Source: Massospora cicadina
Lineage: Eukaryota; Entomophthoromycota; Entomophthoromycetes; Entomophthorales; Entomophthoraceae
DNA: 64,000 bases
Assembly: GCA_022478985.1 (NCBI GenBank)
Contig: JAKSZP010000019.1
Location: 124,001-188,000 of the forward strand
Direction: 5' to 3'
Below the pieces are notes generated by a model. That model was given only the letters and a program-made list of their open reading frames with translations. It ran no database searches and was not told the origin of the DNA. A program made the position numbers and the translations under genes. This document shows, one piece after another, positions 10,685 to 22,181 of the stretch. Within the stretch, counting starts at the first letter, position 1. Each line of letters opens with the position of its first letter.

Positions 10685-11450
10685 TGTTGGGGTTTAGGGG
10701 TTTCAAGCTTGCTGGTGCATTTAGGGCTTAGTCTTCAACAAAGAGGGCAAGTAAACCACAGATTATAATAAAGGAATATAAATAATAAAACCTATGAATT
10801 TGAGTTTTTATAGCTTTATTAGTGTCATGAGGGGTAGGGAGAAAAATGAACTTTCTTGGTATCCAACCAATCAGTATCTAAACTGTATCAAGGGTCAAAG
10901 AGAATTCAATGATAAGTTCAGAATGGCTTGTTACAGTTCAAATAAGAAAATATATGAATTCAGCCTATCAAAGCTCATAAATATTTCTTCACTTTGGCTG
11001 AATGACAGATGTGGTGTTAATTTTTGGCCAGATATACCAATGGGGTAACAATTAATTAATTTCAGCCTATTCCCATTAGCTAAAATTGTTTTACCTTGGG
11101 GGACCTAAGTCACGCCTATAAAAGGGGGTGGCCCCACTTAGGTGTTTGAAGGGTATTGGATGTGGCAGGGGGAGAAACCACTGATGAACACCCTAGGTTC
11201 CTTTGCATATTGGGGCAATTCAATTGCCCAACTTCATGCTAATTGACCATTTAGTATTCATATTAGTGTTACCCCAATTTGTGGGATTCCACTGAGAATT
11301 GGCTAGGGTCTTTTGGCCAATAAAATTGTTCTTATCATTCAAGTCAATAACCTCATTATTGCAGATTTGTAAATGTCTGACATTTCCTTTTTTCAGCTGA
11401 TTGCTAACCAAAAAATCTTATTCTGAATCCTGGAAGGCAAAAGTTTGACA
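10685..11450 (-). repeat. Element B 3' LTR
   Basis: 766 bp, the left copy of the pair. On the - strand it begins TGTCAAACTTTTGCC at 11450. It matches 17506-18270 along its whole length, roughly 80-85 percent by eye in the outer parts and perfectly at 10908-11208. The conserved block carries CACGCCTATAAAAGGGGGTG at about 11111-11130 on the + strand. Confidence 0.92.
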
Positions 11451-11466
11451 TCACCCCCTCAAGAAT
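11451..11466 (-). promoter_or_regulatory. Element B polypurine tract
   Basis: On the - strand the bases before the 3' LTR read ATTCTTGAGGGGGTGA, a G-rich plus-strand primer site directly abutting TGTCA. Confidence 0.7.
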
Positions 11467-11621
11467 ATTGGGAGGAGAACAGGGCCAAAGGAAGTGGCCA
11501 TGAACTTGTTTGATGGTGAGCCTGAGAGTGAGGGATTTGATAGAATACTCATCCTCTATCTTGTATGCAATTGAAAATGACCTTCCCAGATAGAACTGAG
11601 CTTTTCACTTCTTGAAGTGAT

Positions 11622-12723
11622 TCAGTTGTGGTAATATAAAACCAAGTCAGATACTTGGAATAAAGGAAGAGGGGCCCTGAGATCATTTGCAGCTTGGCCT
11701 TCTTTGGTAACAGTCTTTTCTAAACTAGTCATGGCCTCCAATTGTAATTGGATGATGTGTTGGGCCAACTTTTTCATGGCTTGTTCAGGATCAGTCCTGT
11801 CAGAGAAGACATCTTTGGACAATAAAGCTGATACCCCAAGTTCTTGCCCATATAAAACACAGAAAGGGGACATTTTAAGGATATGATGATAACTAATATG
11901 ATAGGCTATGAGCGCACTGGGTAATTAGAGGTCCCAGCGGAGAGGGTCTGAACTGGCCATTTTCTGAAGTATAGAGACCAGGGTCCCATTAACTCTTTCC
12001 ACCGCACCATTTGTGAATGGGTTATAGGGGGCTGAGAAAAGTTGTTGTGACCCCATGGAGGTAGCAAGAAGCTTTACCACTTGGAAAGTAAAGTATTTTC
12101 CATTGTCACAAAGGAGAACTTGGTGGCAACCATGCCTTGTAAAAATAAATTGATGCAAGAAAGTAGCCGTGGCTTTTGCAGTCTGAGTGGGGAGAACCAC
12201 TTCTTCAACCCATTTAGTGAAATGATCTATTACAAACAATATATATTTATTGCCCCCAGTAGTCTGAGGGAGTGGACTTACCACATCCAAACTTATGGTG
12301 TGGAAGGGCTGTTGGGGGGTTGTAGATTGGTAGTGATAACGGGTCTTGAAGCTGGATTGTTTTTTGCAGGTCAGACAAGCATCCAGGACCTCAGCTATGG
12401 TCTCCATGATGCCCTCTCAATAATACTGCTCTTTAACCCACTCATAGGTTTTGCGTACTCTGCCATGTCCCATGATAGTGTGAGACTCCATGATCATGGG
12501 TACTCGCTCAGATGGCTGGAGATAGGGCAAAAAATTACTTTGACTTTTTGTATAACTTCCCACTATCAATCTTAATGTTGCAGGAGTGACATGTGAGCAT
12601 CTTCTGTACTGGTTCATCTTCATCAGCCCATAAATCAGGAGTCATGAGGAGGTCATGCAACCTTTCTGCTTCGCAATTGTCAAGGTGTAACACAGGCAGC
12701 CAAGTCAACTCATTAACGTTCAT
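11622..12723 (-). pseudogene. Element B integrase
   Basis: Zinc-binding end at 12417-12623 (SHTIMGHGRVRKTYEWVKEQ, with the paired Cys in CLTCKKQ at the start of the next segment). The catalytic core is open for 160 codons at 11925-12407. The three acidic residues are present: Asp in SLDVVSPLP, Asp in LCDNGKYF and Glu in NGAVERVNG, with exactly 35 residues between the last two. The C-terminal arm continues at 11622-11873 (MSPFCVLYGQELG and a basic tail). The core is intact but separated from the zinc end and C-terminal arm by stops or frameshifts. It is the best-preserved integrase in the window. Confidence 0.85.
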
Positions 12724-12773
12724 ATGATGTGTTCCAGCTCAATGCTCAATGGTCATATCTTAGTACTGGAGCT

Positions 12774-13140
12774 TTAGAGCCCAGAGAGCCAACTGCCCAT
12801 GGAGTCCGTCATATTTTGTAACCACTTTAAGGATGAATGGTCAGTAATTTCTTTAAAGGAAGTCCAATATAAAAAAGGGTGATAGTATTTGACAATGAGA
12901 AAGATGGCAAGGCACTCCTTTTCAATGACGCTATAGTTGCACTCAGCTTTTGAGATAATCTTACTGAAAATAAGACACAGGAAGATCAACTCCATCTTTA
13001 TCCAGATGTGCCAAGATTGCTTCAACAGCGTATTCAGAGGCATCTGTGAATGACATAAAAGGCTTGTCATGATCAGGATGACGGATTATTGGCCTTTTTT
13101 GTAATAGTAACTTTAGGGTCTGAAACTTGGACTTTTGTTC
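12774..13140 (-). pseudogene. Element B RNase H
   Basis: The frame at 12774-13070 contains KAECNYSVIEKECLAIF, then LIVKYYHPFLYW and the late block EITDHSSLKWLQN, landmarks of gypsy RNase H including the conserved TDH Asp. The first catalytic block near 13030-13070 is degraded. It lies between the RT thumb and integrase as expected. Confidence 0.75.
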
Positions 13141-13302
13141 AGCATCCCAATATAAGGGGGTGTTCTTAGCTAAGAGACGTATAAGGGTTCACTAAGCTGG
13201 GTGAACTTGGGAATGAACTGATGGTAATACCCCATCATGCCCAAGAATACCTGAATGTCACAAAGGGTTTTGGGCATGGGCATCTTAGATATTGCTTTGA
13301 CT

Positions 13303-13964
13303 TTATCTTGTAGAGGTTGTATCCCATCTTGTGAGATGGAGTGCCCAAGAAATTTCAGCTTCTTCTGGAAAAATACATTTAGAGGGCTTCAGCTTTATGT
13401 TGGTGGCCTGCAAGCGTTGAAACACCTCCTTTAGATTTGTGAGGTGTTCATTGAAAGTCTTAGAGAAGAATGTAATATTGTCGAGGTAGACAATGATGCA
13501 GCTTAATTTTAAATCCTGCATGAAATGATCCATTGCTCGATGAAAAGTGGTGGGTGCGTTGCACAGCCCTTGTGGTAGCCAGGTAGGTTGTAAGAGACTC
13601 TCACTGCAAATAAAAGCACATTTCTCCTGGTCTTGTGGAGAAAGGTCTATTTGCCAATAACCGCTAGTCAGGTCCATGGCGGAGAAGTATTTAGACCTAG
13701 AGAGTTGGGACAGAGCGTCATCAACGCGGGGATAAGATAGCTGTCCTTCTTGGTGAGGTTGTTCGGTTTGTGGTAGTCTATAACCACCTGATGACCACCA
13801 TTTTTCTTCTTTATTAATAGTAGCGGGGATGACCAAGGGCTTTGGGAAGGCACCAAAAAGTCAGCGTTCAGCAGCTGTTTGAGCTCCATCTGCATCTGTA
13901 GCTCCTCAACTTTATATTTATGATAGGGTTTTTGAGCAGCTAGGGCGAGCATCCCCAACGTCAA
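13303..13964 (-). pseudogene. Element B reverse transcriptase with YLDN active site
   Basis: Two overlapping frames (13668-13964 and 13303-13836) together cover fingers and palm. Visible motifs are LLLIKKKNGGHQVVIDY, YPRVDDALSQL, FSAMDLTSGYWQIDLS, LPQGLCNAPTTFHRAMD and IIVYLDNITFFSKTF. A frameshift joins the first to the second frame. The catalytic loop at 13477-13488 (- strand) reads YLDN instead of YLDD, a GAT to AAT change that removes an essential metal-binding Asp. So the enzyme was lost both by frameshift and by active-site mutation. Confidence 0.85.
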
Positions 13965-14681
13965 TAGTATGAGTCCAACCTTTCATGTTCCTATAGTCAG
14001 TTCAAGAGGTAGAGAAGATGTCGCTGTAGGCCTCAAGCAGGGTGTGGACTAAATCCAGCTCAGCTGGGGTTTGTTCATCGGAGATATGCACAGAAGGTAG
14101 GGTACATAAGGATTGGTCAACGGGTAAGCCCATATCTGCCGTAGATTCAATAAAGTGAACTAATCTATTTCCTCAAGGGGAATCATCATGCCTCTTCCAA
14201 TCTCCTGATACTTTTTTACAATCATATCCTTCTTGGTGAGATTTCCTAGAAGAAGGTTAATAGGTCATTGAGTTGCAGAATCTAGCACTCCTGGCAAAAC
14301 TCTAAGCTCTAAAGGACTAACTCCATCAATGTTAGTTAGGTGCAATAAGAAGTTGTGGAGGATTTATAGGGTAATCTTAGTATCAACTACCGTTATTCAC
14401 CCGCTTTAATTACTAACTCTTCTAAAGCATAGAAAGTGATACCCTTGAGGGCATCCGCTGATGGATGAAACATTTTCATATGCCATCCTGCCATGATGTA
14501 ATATAGGGATAAGTTGGAGGAGGGGAACTCAACAGTGCAATCATAATCCTATTTATTAAGCTCAACATTTTTCAAAATCAGGAAACCTCGTTGTTGGAAT
14601 TGCAGATGACCACATAGTCCAACCCTTTGACTGAATTTGAGATTTGATGATTAGGTTATAATCATAGAGGGTCAACAATAG

Positions 14682-15340
14682 TGTCTGACTGATGAGAATA
14701 TTGTCAGGCAGAATTCTTGAGATATTAGAAGTCACCAACTATATTTTTTGTCAGTAATCATCCCTGATGATTTTTAGGCTGCTGACAGATGATAATTTCG
14801 TCAGGCATCATCCCTGATGAGATTAAGCAGTAATTTGATATTGGGATATCCCAGATAGTCAGTTTTATAGGGAATTGTTCAGAGCGGAATGGATTGGAGT
14901 TGTCAGAAATACCAAAACGTAAAAACGCCAGAGGAAGAGTAGAATCATCATCAGCCAGAACAATCAGTTTCATGTACCCAATACCAATTGGATCCCAAAC
15001 ACCCAAGGATTATGCTGCCTAAAAACACAAGGCAACAGTACCCAACGAGATTCAGTGCCAAACACTAAGGGTCAAAACCAGTATAGGAGCTCAAATATTC
15101 TCATCAAACAGCTAAAAAGTTGTATGCTGATTCTAACTATAAAAACCCCCAATTAATTCCCTAATAAAATTAGATTCACACTGATATTAGCTTAAGTTGT
15201 TTAAACATGGTTGTCTAACATCAATCTTAAGAGAAGAGTGCAAAGATCAGATATCCTTAGGTTGGCAATATCCAAATCTCCACTTGGCTCTGAGAGAAGG
15301 GAATAGGGAAAGTGTTCCCTACCAGATCAGAATATCTTCA
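14682..15340. repeat. Possible LTR-like insertion between protease and RT of element B
   Basis: The protease-RT interval of B is about 1 kb longer than in element F. In the excess lie TGTCTGACTGATGAG at 14682 and two copies of ATCATCCCTGATGA (about 14757 and 14807), a motif also met in other LTRs of the window, plus an AATAAA near 15164. Recognisable coding sequence resumes on both sides. I could not find a matching target duplication, so borders are approximate. Confidence 0.3.
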
Positions 15341-15567
15341 ATAGGATGAGGCACCTGTCTAGCGTTGGACAATACTCTCAACGTGGCTTTTGGGTAATTA
15401 ACCTTAGTAATAGTCTCCATACTATTATTTCCCCAGTCTATCAAAATCACTCAAATAATCAACACCAGGATCCATGAATCTGTGCAGTTGAAATCCAGGG
15501 CTGAAAAGTGAGCAACTAAGCCCAAGATTTTAACGCTTGTATTTAAGCAAAGAGAAATAGCCCTGCT

Positions 15568-15880
15568 TCAAGTCAATAGCCCCTTCATATTTGAGCATGA
15601 ACTGGGTACCAATAAGTAGATCATAGGTATTGTTGCCCAAGGCCACTGCGAGGGCTGAGAGGAGAAGTTTCCCAAATCAGATGGGTAAAGATGTGTAGGC
15701 CCTGACTGCACAATTGTTGTTTGGCCCTGCAGTTCCAAACTCTTGTGTGTAGTTGAGGTCAGGGGCCAACTTAATTTTTTCATAAGTTAGGATGACACAA
15801 CTTTCACAGGGGACCCAGTATCCAGAATAGCCTTAACATGCACTCCATTACAACAATCTCCACTTTAGTTAAAGTTTCAC
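15568..15880 (-). pseudogene. Element B aspartic protease
   Basis: On the - strand one frame reads VKAILDTGSPVKVVSS followed by a stop, with the catalytic Asp-Thr-Gly at 814-822 of the 15-kb block (15814-15822). The downstream 71-codon frame at 15568-15783 (MKKLSWPL and on) continues the domain. The stop between the active site and the rest breaks the gene. Confidence 0.75.
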
Positions 15881-16116
15881 CAAGTTGGGGGGAAGAGCGA
15901 GGACCTCCTTTAGCTGGAGAGTAGAAGCAAGGCGTTTGGCAGTTTCAGGGAATAGATACCGGATAGACTGCAGTGTATACACACTCTGAATGGGCCAGAC
16001 CATTGTGGCAATAGGCTGATCAGCGTCACTGGTGGTATCAATAACCTCCAGACCTCTTAACACCTGATAAAGATATGTTTGGCGTGGTACCCTTGCCCAA
16101 TCCACTCTCTCTGAGT

Positions 16117-17400
16117 TTAATTGGTCAGGTATCTCCATTTCACTGGGGCTCCTAGAACATAATGACCCACATCTTCACCACCCCCTTCAGATTCATCATC
16201 AGAGGGGTTATAAATGCATGTTAGGGCGCCCATAGGGGGTGAAGTAAGTTCAGGGCTTCCCTTATGGCAGGATAGGTCCTGGGTTTGCTCCTCCACTTTA
16301 CTAACCTTTGGGGAGGCGTTGGAGTTGTAACAGCTCAATTTTTAACCTCAAAGTAGTGGCCTTATGCTGCTTCATGGAGACATACTTTGGACTATTGTTA
16401 TCTGGATAAGAGGTCAATGGAGGTAGCATCATGGGAATAGAAGCTTTAGCTACCCCAGCTTTGGGTTGTTCAGTGGCAGTGAGCTTTAGTGAAGCAGGTA
16501 TTTTAGCTTTTGTGTCCTGGTCATTTAGCCTTTTATTAGTAGGGGCGATTGATACCTGAGAAAGGGGTTTAGATTGAAGAGCAGGCTTTGAAAACACTTA
16601 GGATGGCCGCTCTGAAGAAAAGGAAGGACAAGACAAAGGGACAACTGCTTTCACCAATTGAGCTTTCTGATCTTAAGACAAAGGGGAGCATTGCCATGTC
16701 ACAGCCATTACCATATGATCATCATTATGGGAAGAAAAAGCAGGTTGTTATGGCAACTTCATAGGAACAGGTTTACAGAGGGGAACAGCTGTAGTAGATG
16801 CTAATTTGGTCAGCGTAGATGTTTGTTTCAAAGATTCTTATATAGGATAAGCTCATAATCGCAGCCACCTCTAACAAAGCTTCTTTGATATCTCATATAC
16901 TTTTAAATGAGTGCTTTACAGAGGAGAGATGCATTTCCAATGAGGGATGAGATGCCAAGCCAGCCAAGATAGCCACACTATCTTCATCTAAGGGTAGCAT
17001 TTTAGCAAGCAATAAGGGTTGAGCTTTATTGTAAAAGCGTTCAGCAAAAGTAGTGATGGATTCATCCTGTTGCAGGATAAAGCCCATGAAGGCCTGTTTT
17101 TGCCTGTTTAAACTTTATAGGGAGCCGAATTCCTCAGTGAGTGCTTGCTTTACCTCCGCCCAGGTGCTGAGGGTGGCCATATATGGAACCATTATCTCTT
17201 GAGCGCTATGAATTAAGTAGGGAAGGGGTACTTAATTTTAAGGTGATCCGTTGCCCCTTTCATAGCAACTTCATACATAAAGAGAAAAGAAGCAACACTT
17301 TTTTCACTTGGGGTAAACTTGTCCCTTAGTAAGGTTTATGGATACCAGGGGAGGCCCTATAAGGGCCTTGAATTGAGTGCTGCTTGAGCCTTTTGAGTTG
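16117..17400 (-). pseudogene. Element B gag
   Basis: Capsid-like segment at 16893-17087 contains QQDESITTFAERFYNKAQPL and MLPLDEDSVAILAGL, which line up with the gag of elements C, D, E and F (each has an E-x-(L/I/V) ... FA-(x)-RF-(x)-EA core). Basic, Ser/Pro-rich frames at 16301-16597 and 16117-16338 are probably the C-terminal nucleocapsid part; I see no intact CCHC knuckle in them. Gag forms the particle. Stops and shifts throughout. Confidence 0.65.
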
Positions 17401-17486
17401 AGACAAAGCACTAGCTAGCTTAAGCTCAATAAATGTTAGCAAAAAGTTTATTTCCATTGGTTTGGTTCTTTTGTGGTGTACAGGGA

Positions 17487-17504
17487 CCCTTGTAGTGAGC
17501 ACCA
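17487..17504 (-). promoter_or_regulatory. Element B primer binding site
   Basis: On the - strand TGGTGCTCACTACAAGGG begins one base after the 5' LTR. A TGG start is what a tRNA CCA end requires. The same sequence, with small changes, follows the 5' LTRs of C, D and F. Confidence 0.75.
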
Positions 17505-17505
17505 C

Positions 17506-18270
17506 TTAATTCTAGTGGTTTCAAGATCACTGGTGTGTTTAGGGTCTAAAACTTTAACAAATAGGAGAAGTAAACCACTGATTATAATAAATGAAAATAA
17601 ATAATAAAACCTAGAAATTTGATTTTTCTATAGTTTTATTAGTGTTGTGGGTAATAAGAAGAAAAATGAAATCTCTTGATATCTGACCAATCAGTATTAA
17701 AACTGTACTAAGGGTCAAAGGGAATTTAATGATAAGTTCAGAATGGCTTGTTACAGTTCAAATAAGAAAATATATGAATTCAGCCTATCAAAGCTCATAA
17801 ATATTTCTTCACTTTGGCTGAATGACAGATGTGGTGTTAATTTTTGGCCAGATATACCAATGGGGTAACAATTAATTAATTTCAGCCTATTCCCATTAGC
17901 TAAAATTGTTTTACCTTGGGGGACCTAAGTCACGCCTATAAAAGGGGGTGGCCCCACTTAGGTGTTTGAAGGGTATTGGATGTGGCAGGGGGAGAAACCA
18001 CTGATGAACACCCTAGGTTCCTTTGCATGTTGGGGAAATTCAATTGCCCAACTTCATGCTAATTGCTCATTTAGTATTCATTTAGTGTTACCCCAATTTG
18101 CAGGGTTCCGCTGAGAATCATCCAGGGTCTTTTGGCCAATAAAATCTTTTCTTATCAATTAAATCAATCTCCTCATTATTGTGGACTTGTAAATGTCTGA
18201 CAATTCCTCTTTTCAGACAATTGTTACCCAAAAATTCTTATTATGAAGCCTGAACGGCAAAAGTCTGACA
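17506..18270 (-). repeat. Element B 5' LTR
   Basis: 765 bp, right-hand copy; on the - strand this is the upstream, promoter-bearing LTR. It is bounded by the primer binding site on one side and the GCTAG duplication on the other. Confidence 0.92.
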
Positions 18271-18275
18271 GCTAG

Positions 18276-20340
18276 ATCTACTAATGTTTTGGGATTATCT
18301 TTATTGTTTTGCAAAAAACTTTTTCTAATAGCTAAATTTTGTTTCTGTATGCTTATAATTTGATACAACTAAGTCTTTTGATCAAGGAATTTATCTAAAT
18401 ATTCTTAAGAAAATAATAAGTGTTTTAAATCACTTTAGACATTAAATGTATTCCCTGTTATGCTTATTCTTGCTATATAAATCTACACTTTACTATTAAG
18501 AGTAGTATAAAGACTTTGTTTGTCTTTTAAATTTTCATTTTAAGGTGTCCATTATTTGATGATCATCACCACTGAAAAATATTAGATTTAATTGGAATAT
18601 GTACTTTTACTATCCGTTTTGCCTTATATATGCTGAAAAATAATTAAAAACTCTTTTAGGAACTCTACACTGAGCTAAGATCTACACCAATTAATAGATT
18701 ATTATAATGCAATACTAAGTAAGGTAATTAATCATCCGATTGTTTAAAAATTGTACTATTTTGTGAATTATAAGGATCTAGCTATATAATATATCTTTTT
18801 AATAAAATGGTGTTATTATTTGACATATTTTTACAAAAGCTTACTGATTTTTGAAATCAAGCCTGACTACTAAATTAATAAGTAAAAGTTTTGAAAATTG
18901 AAGTTTTCAAATTATAAATCAGAGGTGACAGTTCTATTTTTGGTGCCAGTGCATCCATTAAATGGACTAGATGTCAGATAAGTTAGTAATCTATTTCATA
19001 TATAAGATGTCAGCAAAGAGTCAACAGATGACAGAAATTAATGCAAAAGCAATTAAAAATGCTACATGTCTAAGAGGATAAATTTTTCAAGACCTTGACT
19101 ATACTATCTAAAATATGCAGCAGACAGAGAGAAATAAACAGGCTAACTTTCAAACTTAGGTACAAGAGAGGTTAGTTATTGTTTTATCGTTACAAAAATG
19201 GGAAACCTTATGCATTATTCATATATTTTTTATGGTATATAAGCATGATTGTTGAGGCATAAAAAGTTAAAAAGAAAATCATCTTCTGCGCGGCCTTATA
19301 AGCATAATTTTTCTGAATTTGGTTACTAAAACAAAATAGAAATAAAACTACTATACACTTTGTTATCATAATGTATAGATGATAGGACTAGTTGAATGCG
19401 CTATATATTAAAAAGAAGTTACTGTTATGTTTTTTGATAAGATGTGAAAGTGTTACCAAAATTGCACCCTTTGATACTTAATTATATACTTGATAAAACG
19501 CTATAAAAATAAAGCCTATATTTTGCAGTAGAAATATTTTCTAGTTTTAACTCACTATCATCAATTTAAATACTAGTGATGACCTATTAGTTTGCGATTT
19601 TCATGTATATAGTTAGCTTTTATATTTTATTTAACAACTTATAACATGGATAGAAAATCTAGAATCCTATATTATTTGTTTTACTATTATAATAGTATAA
19701 TCTAAAAGATAATCATCATATAAACTAATCAATCATTTTATATCTAGTCAAGACATAGCCTAATGCTGAATCAAATAATAGACTTCTAAGTATTTAGTTA
19801 ATAAATCTACACTTATCTTATCCTCTTATACACAAAATTTATATTAATTTAAGGTGATTTATAGTTAGTGACAAGGAAAAAATTTTATAGTCTGGGATAA
19901 CTAACTATAAGATTGATGTACCTTAACTGAAAGTCCAGTATAATAGGGTAGCATTATGTACCAAAAAAGTATAGCAGTGGCAGTTGGCCTTTTTAATCGC
20001 ATAGAAGGAAGATATCATGATTTGTGATGATAAAAAGAAGACTGAGCAGCCATACAGGTGAGTAAACACCCAAAAGAACCCCCAGATTACCACAGTTACA
20101 TACATCTATGAGATTTTGCCTAATAGAGGATATAGATGCTACTATGGGCAACGCCTTTCAGGAACTAATGCCATGGATGATAATGGATATTGAGATAGTT
20201 TTAGATTATAAAATAAAATTCATCTATTATAAAATAGACATTAGTAAAAGATTAGACTACATCAGAACCTATTAGCGCCTGCTGCCTTGTAAAACTGCTT
20301 AAGAAATATAATGGGGGTGCATTAGATACAATCAATCCTT
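18276..20340. other. AT-rich spacer
   Basis: No domain-bearing frame, RNA gene or terminal repeat seen. The longest open stretch (19923-20105, - strand, 60 codons) has nothing to recommend it beyond hydrophobic residues. Confidence 0.6.
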
Positions 20341-21628
20341 ACTGCATTGAAATCCAAGGATTACCACACTAACTATCATTTAGATACGCTAAGGGTCAAG
20401 TTTGCCAGTCCAGATTGTTCAACCTTTTTCAGATATGCTATCAAATTTTTTCCATTAACTTTACACAACTTGATTGTGGCTTGGCAGAAAGATAAATGTT
20501 TTATGGCAAGCCTAAAGGGAGGGATGGTAGCTAAATCCAAACCAACTCAAATGGGTTTACAAAGCCTGAACCTATTGGGGACGGCCTTGACGCTCTACCT
20601 CACAAGTTGGAAAGGTCAGGGATGATTACCGAGCTCATATTAAATTTCTAACTTATTAGCATGTGAGACTGACAATTCCCCTTTGGAAAACTCAACCCTA
20701 TTTCCTGACAAAACACCCTTGAGGAAAAAGATAACTTGTCAGCTGGTGCTGCCCCTTTTCCTCCTCTACCTCATTGCACACTCTTAAATCTCTCCAACTC
20801 CTTATAAGTAGGGAGGACCATAATGGGAAGAAACTTCCAGAGGGTAGGCTATGACACACCTCTCAACTACTACATGAGCCAAATTATCCTCGCTAGTGAG
20901 AGGCACAGCTGCCATATTTGGGCCCTTCTTAGTTTTATAGAACTCCTCCAAGTTCAGGTGCAGGGGTTGCTCCTCAGGACTCTAAGAAGGGCTGTTTTTA
21001 ACCATTATTAAAACTTTCAAGGTTACTATACAGCTTTACTTAAGCTTAATAGTAAAAGTATAAGGTGTTGAAAAGTGATCACTGCACAGCTATTAGGGTA
21101 TTCCAACTTAGTATATTTTCATTGTATGATGACAGGAAACACAAATATGAGCTGATAATGGTTCAGCTGGCACAAAATTGTTGTTCACTTAATATCTAGA
21201 CACTTCCGTCATAAATTAACTACAAACCTAATTACTAAAAAAGCTAACATACCAGGAAAAAGATACTTTATTAGGGAGATAATCTCATACATATCTAGCA
21301 TTTGGCATCCTAATGCACTTTCATAAGAATCATTGGCATTTGTTGCCAGAGAAAAGCTTTGCGCTCATTGACCTGCAGCTTTGGCATGCCAATAGTCATA
21401 ACTTCCTTCAACTCAATTTCCTAGGCTAGGCAATACTACCATTGTGCTACTAATCTATTAAGGATCAATCCCAACAATAGGGAAGTCTGAATCATTGAAT
21501 CAATCATAGATAATAATTAAGATCTCCCTCCCTCAGAAGTCTACAACCATCAATACTAATAAAAAAATATTGGGGATCATCCCATGACTAGTACGCTAGT
21601 ATTGGAACATATTTGGAAAAGCATAATA
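20341..21628. other. Unassigned sequence, possibly a decayed coding repeat
   Basis: Richer in GC than its flanks between about 20480 and 21010. It holds two short + strand frames, 20347-20625 (92 codons) and 20823-21011 (62 codons), without a motif I know. It could be an old retroelement fragment. The right edge is the start of element C's LTR. Confidence 0.3.
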
Positions 21629-22181
21629 TGTATCGGGAAATTGATATGACTGAATGATAAGCTCCAAGTAGCTGTGGCGGATTGAGTAATATTGGCCAAA
21701 ACTGAGTAATTGAATAATATGCGTGAGATCGCCTCAAGATAAGACAATACTAAGCTCAAAATAGATATTTATTGGATCTCCTCCAAAAAAAGCAATATGG
21801 CGATGTCAACTTATATAAAATATTTAGTAAATCGCCTCAAATTAAGGAAATAGAAAATTGAAGAATAATAGACTCTTCAGGAGCCTCTCAGTTATAAGGA
21901 TGAACCAATTAATATATGGTGGAAAAGAATAGCCTATGCAAGAGCTTTTCTCTCTCGTTGCAATCACTTTTACAACTTATTCAATTCAAGTCTGAATTTA
22001 GTTTGATAATCTCACAAATAAGATTAGTCTGCGCCCATGTCAGGGAGCAGTTGGTCAAGTAAGGTAAGAGGCACAAGTGGTAGGCCCGCGACCTCCAACG
22101 TAAAAAAATGCCCCATAGAAACTAGCAGATTAGACAAAAAAACCGGTAGTTACTATTTCCCCAGAAATCCTCACTTGGCAG

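Larger units (their letters stand above)
10685..18270 (-). mobile_element. Element B: complete gypsy-type LTR retrotransposon, inactivated
   Basis: Both LTRs (10685-11450 and 17506-18270), polypurine tract, primer binding site and all pol domains are present, coded on the - strand. The 5-bp sequence GCTAG flanks both ends (10680-10684 and 18271-18275), giving a clean target duplication. Internal order on the - strand is gag, protease, RT, RNase H, integrase, with no chromodomain. The LTRs have diverged over much of their length except for a 301-bp identical block. Frames are broken in every domain and the RT active site is mutated. Confidence 0.92.

Noticed and set aside
12081..12575. 164-codon + strand frame
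   Set aside because: Lies opposite the integrase of element B, which has clear DD35E motifs on the - strand.
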